Shown here piece after piece: positions 6,018 through 8,837 of a stretch of 8,837 nt of DNA. A program made the translations under genes and the position numbers. This stretch comes from Clostridia bacterium (GTDB taxonomy: Bacteria; Bacillota_A; Clostridia; Christensenellales; Borkfalkiaceae). Position 1 is the first letter of the stretch. Each line of letters opens with the position of its first letter. The stretch spans positions 1 to 8,837 of the forward strand of contig JAFTRD010000064.1 in the NCBI GenBank assembly GCA_017462425.1, in the 5' to 3' direction. The notes under the pieces were generated by a model that was not told where the DNA came from, ran no database searches, and saw nothing but the letters and a program-made list of their open reading frames with translations.

Positions 6018-7091
6018 ATGAAGAGATACGGAGTAATTTTAGCCGGCGGTGGCGGTACGAGGTTTTGGCCTCTGTCCAGACAAGCCCTCCCCAAGCAATT
6101 GCTCAATTTAAGCGGACGGGACGTTATGGTGAACGAGGCGCTGGAGCGACTGGTCCAAATAGTGGAACGGGAAAATATTTTTATCGTCACCAATCGGGCG
6201 CAAACGGATAAAATAGAACAAGCGACCAAGGGGCGACTTGCTTGGGGCAGAATCCTTTCCGAGCCTGCGGCAAGAAATACCGCCGCCTGTATCGGTTACG
6301 CCGCCATGGTCATTGAAAAAAAGTACGGTGACGGCGTGATGGTGATAACGCCTTCCGACGCCTATATCCGTGACGATAAAGCCTTCGCCGCCGCCTTGGA
6401 GCTGGCAATTTCTGCGGCGGAGCAGACCGATAAATTGGTAACGGTGGGAATTACTCCCACGTTCCCCGCCACGGGCTACGGGTATATCCGTCAAGGCGAG
6501 GAAAAAGAGGGAATCAAGGGCGTAAAGTCCGTGTTGCAATTCGTGGAAAAACCCGATGCGGCTACGGCGGAGGAATACCTCAAAAGCGGAGAATACGTTT
6601 GGAACAGCGGTACGTTCGTTTGGAAGGCGTCGGTCATTTTACAAAAATTCAAAGTTTTGTTGCCGGATATTTACGAGGGGCTTTGCCGTATGTCGGAGTG
6701 CTTTGGCGGAGCGCAAGAGGCTAAGGCGGCGGAGGAGATTTATCCCACTCTGCGCAGTATTTCGGTGGATTACGGCATTTTGGAAAAGTCCAACGATATT
6801 CTGGTCGTTTCGGGCGAATTCGGCTGGAGCGACGTGGGCAGTTGGGATATGCTGGGAGCGTTACATCCCGTAGACGAAAGCGGCAACGTAAGCGTGGGCG
6901 ACGTGATAGCGGTAGATACGAAAAATTCCGTGCTGTATTCCTCGGGCAGAACGTTGGCAGTGGTTGGCGTGGACAATCTGGTTGTGGTGGAAACGCCCGA
7001 TGCGGTACTGGTCTGTCCCAAGGATAAAACGCAGGACGTAAAAAAGCTCGTGGAAGAGTTGAAGATAAGGGAAAGGAAGGAATTATTGTGA
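6018..7091 (+). CDS. manC: Mannose-1-phosphate guanylyltransferase (GDP-mannose pyrophosphorylase)
   Basis: A 357-residue cytosolic nucleotidyltransferase that joins mannose-1-phosphate and GTP to give GDP-mannose and pyrophosphate. The N-terminal signature is intact: VILAGGGGTRFWPLSR at 6-21 followed by LPKQLLNL at 24-31. Further family marks are EPAARNTAACIGYAA at 82-96, FVEKPD at 175-180, WNSGTFVWKAS at 195-205 and FGWSDVGSW at 268-276. The nucleotide-sugar loop reads TPSDAYI at 111-117 where the family more often has PSDH. The protein ends near residue 357, so it is the single-domain form without the C-terminal phosphomannose isomerase cupin of the 470-residue bifunctional enzymes. AAGGTGG at 6007-6013 is the ribosome binding site. 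Its stop overlaps the start of the downstream mutase. A related hexose-1-phosphate nucleotidyltransferase specificity is possible but less likely. Confidence 0.9.
   Translation: MKRYGVILAGGGGTRFWPLSRQALPKQLLNLSGRDVMVNEALERLVQIVERENIFIVTNRAQTDKIEQATKGRLAWGRILSEPAARNTAACIGYAAMVIEKKYGDGVMVITPSDAYIRDDKAFAAALELAISAAEQTDKLVTVGITPTFPATGYGYIRQGEEKEGIKGVKSVLQFVEKPDAATAEEYLKSGEYVWNSGTFVWKASVILQKFKVLLPDIYEGLCRMSECFGGAQEAKAAEEIYPTLRSISVDYGILEKSNDILVVSGEFGWSDVGSWDMLGALHPVDESGNVSVGDVIAVDTKNSVLYSSGRTLAVVGVDNLVVVETPDAVLVCPKDKTQDVKKLVEELKIRERKELL
7075..7080 (+). promoter_or_regulatory. Ribosome binding site supporting the GTG start of the mutase
   Basis: GGAAGG lies seven bases before GTG 7088, inside the last codons of the manC-like gene. 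It supports initiation at the GTG of the GTGA overlap and hence translational coupling. No ATG appears in this frame until codon 61, inside the conserved catalytic domain. Confidence 0.75.
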
Positions 7092-8837
7092 ACGCAGAGT
7101 ACAGAAAAGAGTATGAAAACTGGTGTAACTCGTCGGTGTTTGACGAGGCAACCAGAAAAGAACTGCTTGCGCTGACGGATGAGAAAGAGATAGAAGACAG
7201 GTTTTATAAACCTCTCTCCTTCGGTACGGGCGGGTTGCGTGGCGAAATCGGCGCCGGCATCAACCGCATGAACGTATACACCGTGGGAAAAGCCACCCAA
7301 GGGCTGGCGGATTTTATCAATTCTCAGCAAACGACGGGGCAGGGCAGCGTGGTCATTGCCTACGACAGTCGCAATATGTCCCCCGAGTTTGCGCTGTGCA
7401 GCGCGCTCGTTCTGTGCGCCAACGGTATTGAGACCTATCTCTTTGAAAGCCTGCGTCCCACGCCCGAGCTTTCCTTTGCCGTGCGCTATCTAAGCTGTAC
7501 GGCAGGCATCGTAATTACGGCAAGCCATAACCCCCCTGCGTACAACGGCTATAAGGTCTATTGGAAGGACGGCGGACAAATCGTTGCGCCGTACGATAAA
7601 GAAATTATAGCACGGGTAAACGCAATAGAAAGCTTTTCTCAAATTCAAAGAATGGACAAAGAGCAGGCGCTCGAACGGGGATTGTTGCATATCATCGGCA
7701 AAGAGGTGGACGATCAGTATATCGAAGCGGTAAAAAAGACGGTCGTATGCCCCGAAATCCTGCGGGAAATGGCGAAAGAGATAAAAATCGTATACACTCC
7801 GCTGCACGGTACGGGCAATATCCCCGTACGCAGGGCGTTAAAAGAGCTTGGCTTCGAGCAGGTTTGGGTAGTGCCCGAGCAGGAGCTACCCGACGGCAAT
7901 TTCTCCACGTTGGAATATCCAAACCCCGAGGACGTCAAGGCGTTCTCCTTAGCGCTCAGGCTGGCGCGCAAAAAGGATGCGGACGTCGTATTGGCTACCG
8001 ATCCCGACGCCGACCGCTTGGGCATCTTCGCCAAGGACGATAAAACGGGCGAGTATATTCCTTTCACGGGGAACATGTCGGGGCTACTCATTGCCGAATA
8101 TCGCTTATCTCAATTGAAAGCCAAAGAAAAATTACCAAATCCCGCATCGGACGGTGCGCTCATTACCACCATAGTTTCTTCCAATATGGCGTTTGACGTT
8201 GCAAGGGAATACGGACTCACCGCCATAGAGGTATTGACGGGGTTTAAATACATCGGCGAGCAAATGAAGCTGTTTGAAGAAGCCAAAGCGGCGAACGGCG
8301 GCAAGACGGACGCAAGTAAATACGCCTACGAATACCTGTTCGGCTTTGAAGAGAGCTACGGCTGTCTGGTAGGTACGCACGCCCGGGATAAGGATGCGAT
8401 TGCCGCAGTGATTGCGCTTTGCGAGGCGGCGGCTTATTATAAAAAGCAGGGCGTTACGCTCTGTGAACAAATGAAGAATATGTACGAAAAATACGGCTAT
8501 TACCGTGAAAGTTTGGAAAGCGTTACCCTGCGTGGTATAGACGGCGCCGAGAAGATGGAGGGCGTTATGCGCAATCTTCGTGAAACGCCGCCAACGACGC
8601 TCGGCGGATTACGGGTGCTTGCCGTACGTGATTACGAAAAGGGTATACGCACCGACGTTTTAACGGACGAACAAACACAAACGGGACTGCCCCAAAGCAA
8701 CGTACTCTATTACGAGCTGGAAGAAAACGGCTGGTGCTGCGTACGTCCTTCGGGTACGGAGCCTAAAATTAAATTCTACTTCGGCGTAAAAGCAAAAAGC
8801 GTACGGGAAGCGGAAGAACAGCTGGAAAAAATCAAGG
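7088..8837 (+). CDS. Phosphohexomutase (phosphoglucomutase/phosphomannomutase family), 3' end outside window
   Basis: An alpha-D-phosphohexomutase, cytosolic, that moves phosphate between C6 and C1 of glucose or mannose through a phosphoserine. The frame starts at GTG 7088 and remains open to the last base, giving 583 codons; PgcA-type enzymes are about 575-585 long, so nearly the whole protein is present. All four active-site elements are visible: the phosphoserine loop TASHNPP at 144-150 (S146), the metal site DPDADR at 305-310, the sugar-binding GFEES at 419-423, and the phosphate-binding RPSGTEPK at 553-560. The N-terminal FGTGGLRG at 45-52 is typical of the long PGM2/PgcA branch. It overlaps the manC-like gene by four bases (GTGA), and this pairing suggests it supplies mannose-1-phosphate. 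Sequence alone does not separate glucose from mannose preference. Confidence 0.92.
   Translation, partial: MNAEYRKEYENWCNSSVFDEATRKELLALTDEKEIEDRFYKPLSFGTGGLRGEIGAGINRMNVYTVGKATQGLADFINSQQTTGQGSVVIAYDSRNMSPEFALCSALVLCANGIETYLFESLRPTPELSFAVRYLSCTAGIVITASHNPPAYNGYKVYWKDGGQIVAPYDKEIIARVNAIESFSQIQRMDKEQALERGLLHIIGKEVDDQYIEAVKKTVVCPEILREMAKEIKIVYTPLHGTGNIPVRRALKELGFEQVWVVPEQELPDGNFSTLEYPNPEDVKAFSLALRLARKKDADVVLATDPDADRLGIFAKDDKTGEYIPFTGNMSGLLIAEYRLSQLKAKEKLPNPASDGALITTIVSSNMAFDVAREYGLTAIEVLTGFKYIGEQMKLFEEAKAANGGKTDASKYAYEYLFGFEESYGCLVGTHARDKDAIAAVIALCEAAAYYKKQGVTLCEQMKNMYEKYGYYRESLESVTLRGIDGAEKMEGVMRNLRETPPTTLGGLRVLAVRDYEKGIRTDVLTDEQTQTGLPQSNVLYYELEENGWCCVRPSGTEPKIKFYFGVKAKSVREAEEQLEKIK

Noticed and set aside
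6770..7330. Minus-strand open frame of about 186 codons across the manC-mutase junction
   Set aside because: It overlaps two well-supported genes, and its serine/threonine-rich translation looks like an antisense shadow.

Overview
The window looks like a chromosomal segment of a low-to-moderate GC Firmicute, most likely a member of the Clostridia. This rests on the strong AAAGGAGG-type ribosome binding sites, consensus SigA-type promoters, AT-rich intergenic DNA with T-tailed hairpin terminators, and the protein families present. I cannot name the genus. All genes lie on the + strand and look like ordinary chromosomal genes. I saw no insertion sequence, phage gene, tRNA, rRNA or CRISPR array.

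Left part (1-3490): the tail of a protein that resembles the C-terminal beta-pinwheel of a type IIA topoisomerase A subunit (GyrA/ParC family), followed by a close run of three genes. These are a small thioredoxin-reductase-like flavoprotein, a MocR-type regulator (GntR helix-turn-helix fused to an aminotransferase-fold domain) and a LacX-type aldose 1-epimerase homologue. The flavoprotein keeps its FAD motif and its CATC redox pair but has lost the NADPH-binding motifs. This is the pattern of the ferredoxin-linked, pyridine-nucleotide-independent thioredoxin reductases (FFTR) known from Clostridium, and it is the most interesting protein in the window.

Middle (3491-5774): a ten-helix EamA/DMT transporter ends in a near-perfect hairpin terminator. 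A 341-base AT-rich intergenic region follows. It holds a textbook TTGACA-17-TATAAT promoter and a 22-base element present twice, 135 bases apart, with the second copy on the predicted transcription start. It drives an AraC-family regulator with an N-terminal cupin, which has its own terminator.

Right part (5775-8837): a 243-base stretch after that terminator, rich in dyads and carrying a second TTGACA promoter, leads into a two-gene unit. Mannose-1-phosphate guanylyltransferase (manC-like, no isomerase domain) overlaps by four bases (GTGA) with a GTG-started phosphohexomutase that runs off the window. Together they can plausibly convert mannose-6-phosphate to mannose-1-phosphate to GDP-mannose for glycan synthesis. 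The AraC-type protein immediately upstream is a candidate regulator: a 12-base motif in its own control region recurs, inverted, in the dyad downstream of the manC promoter. The metabolic link is inferred from families and gene order. The regulatory link is speculative because the motifs are AT-rich.
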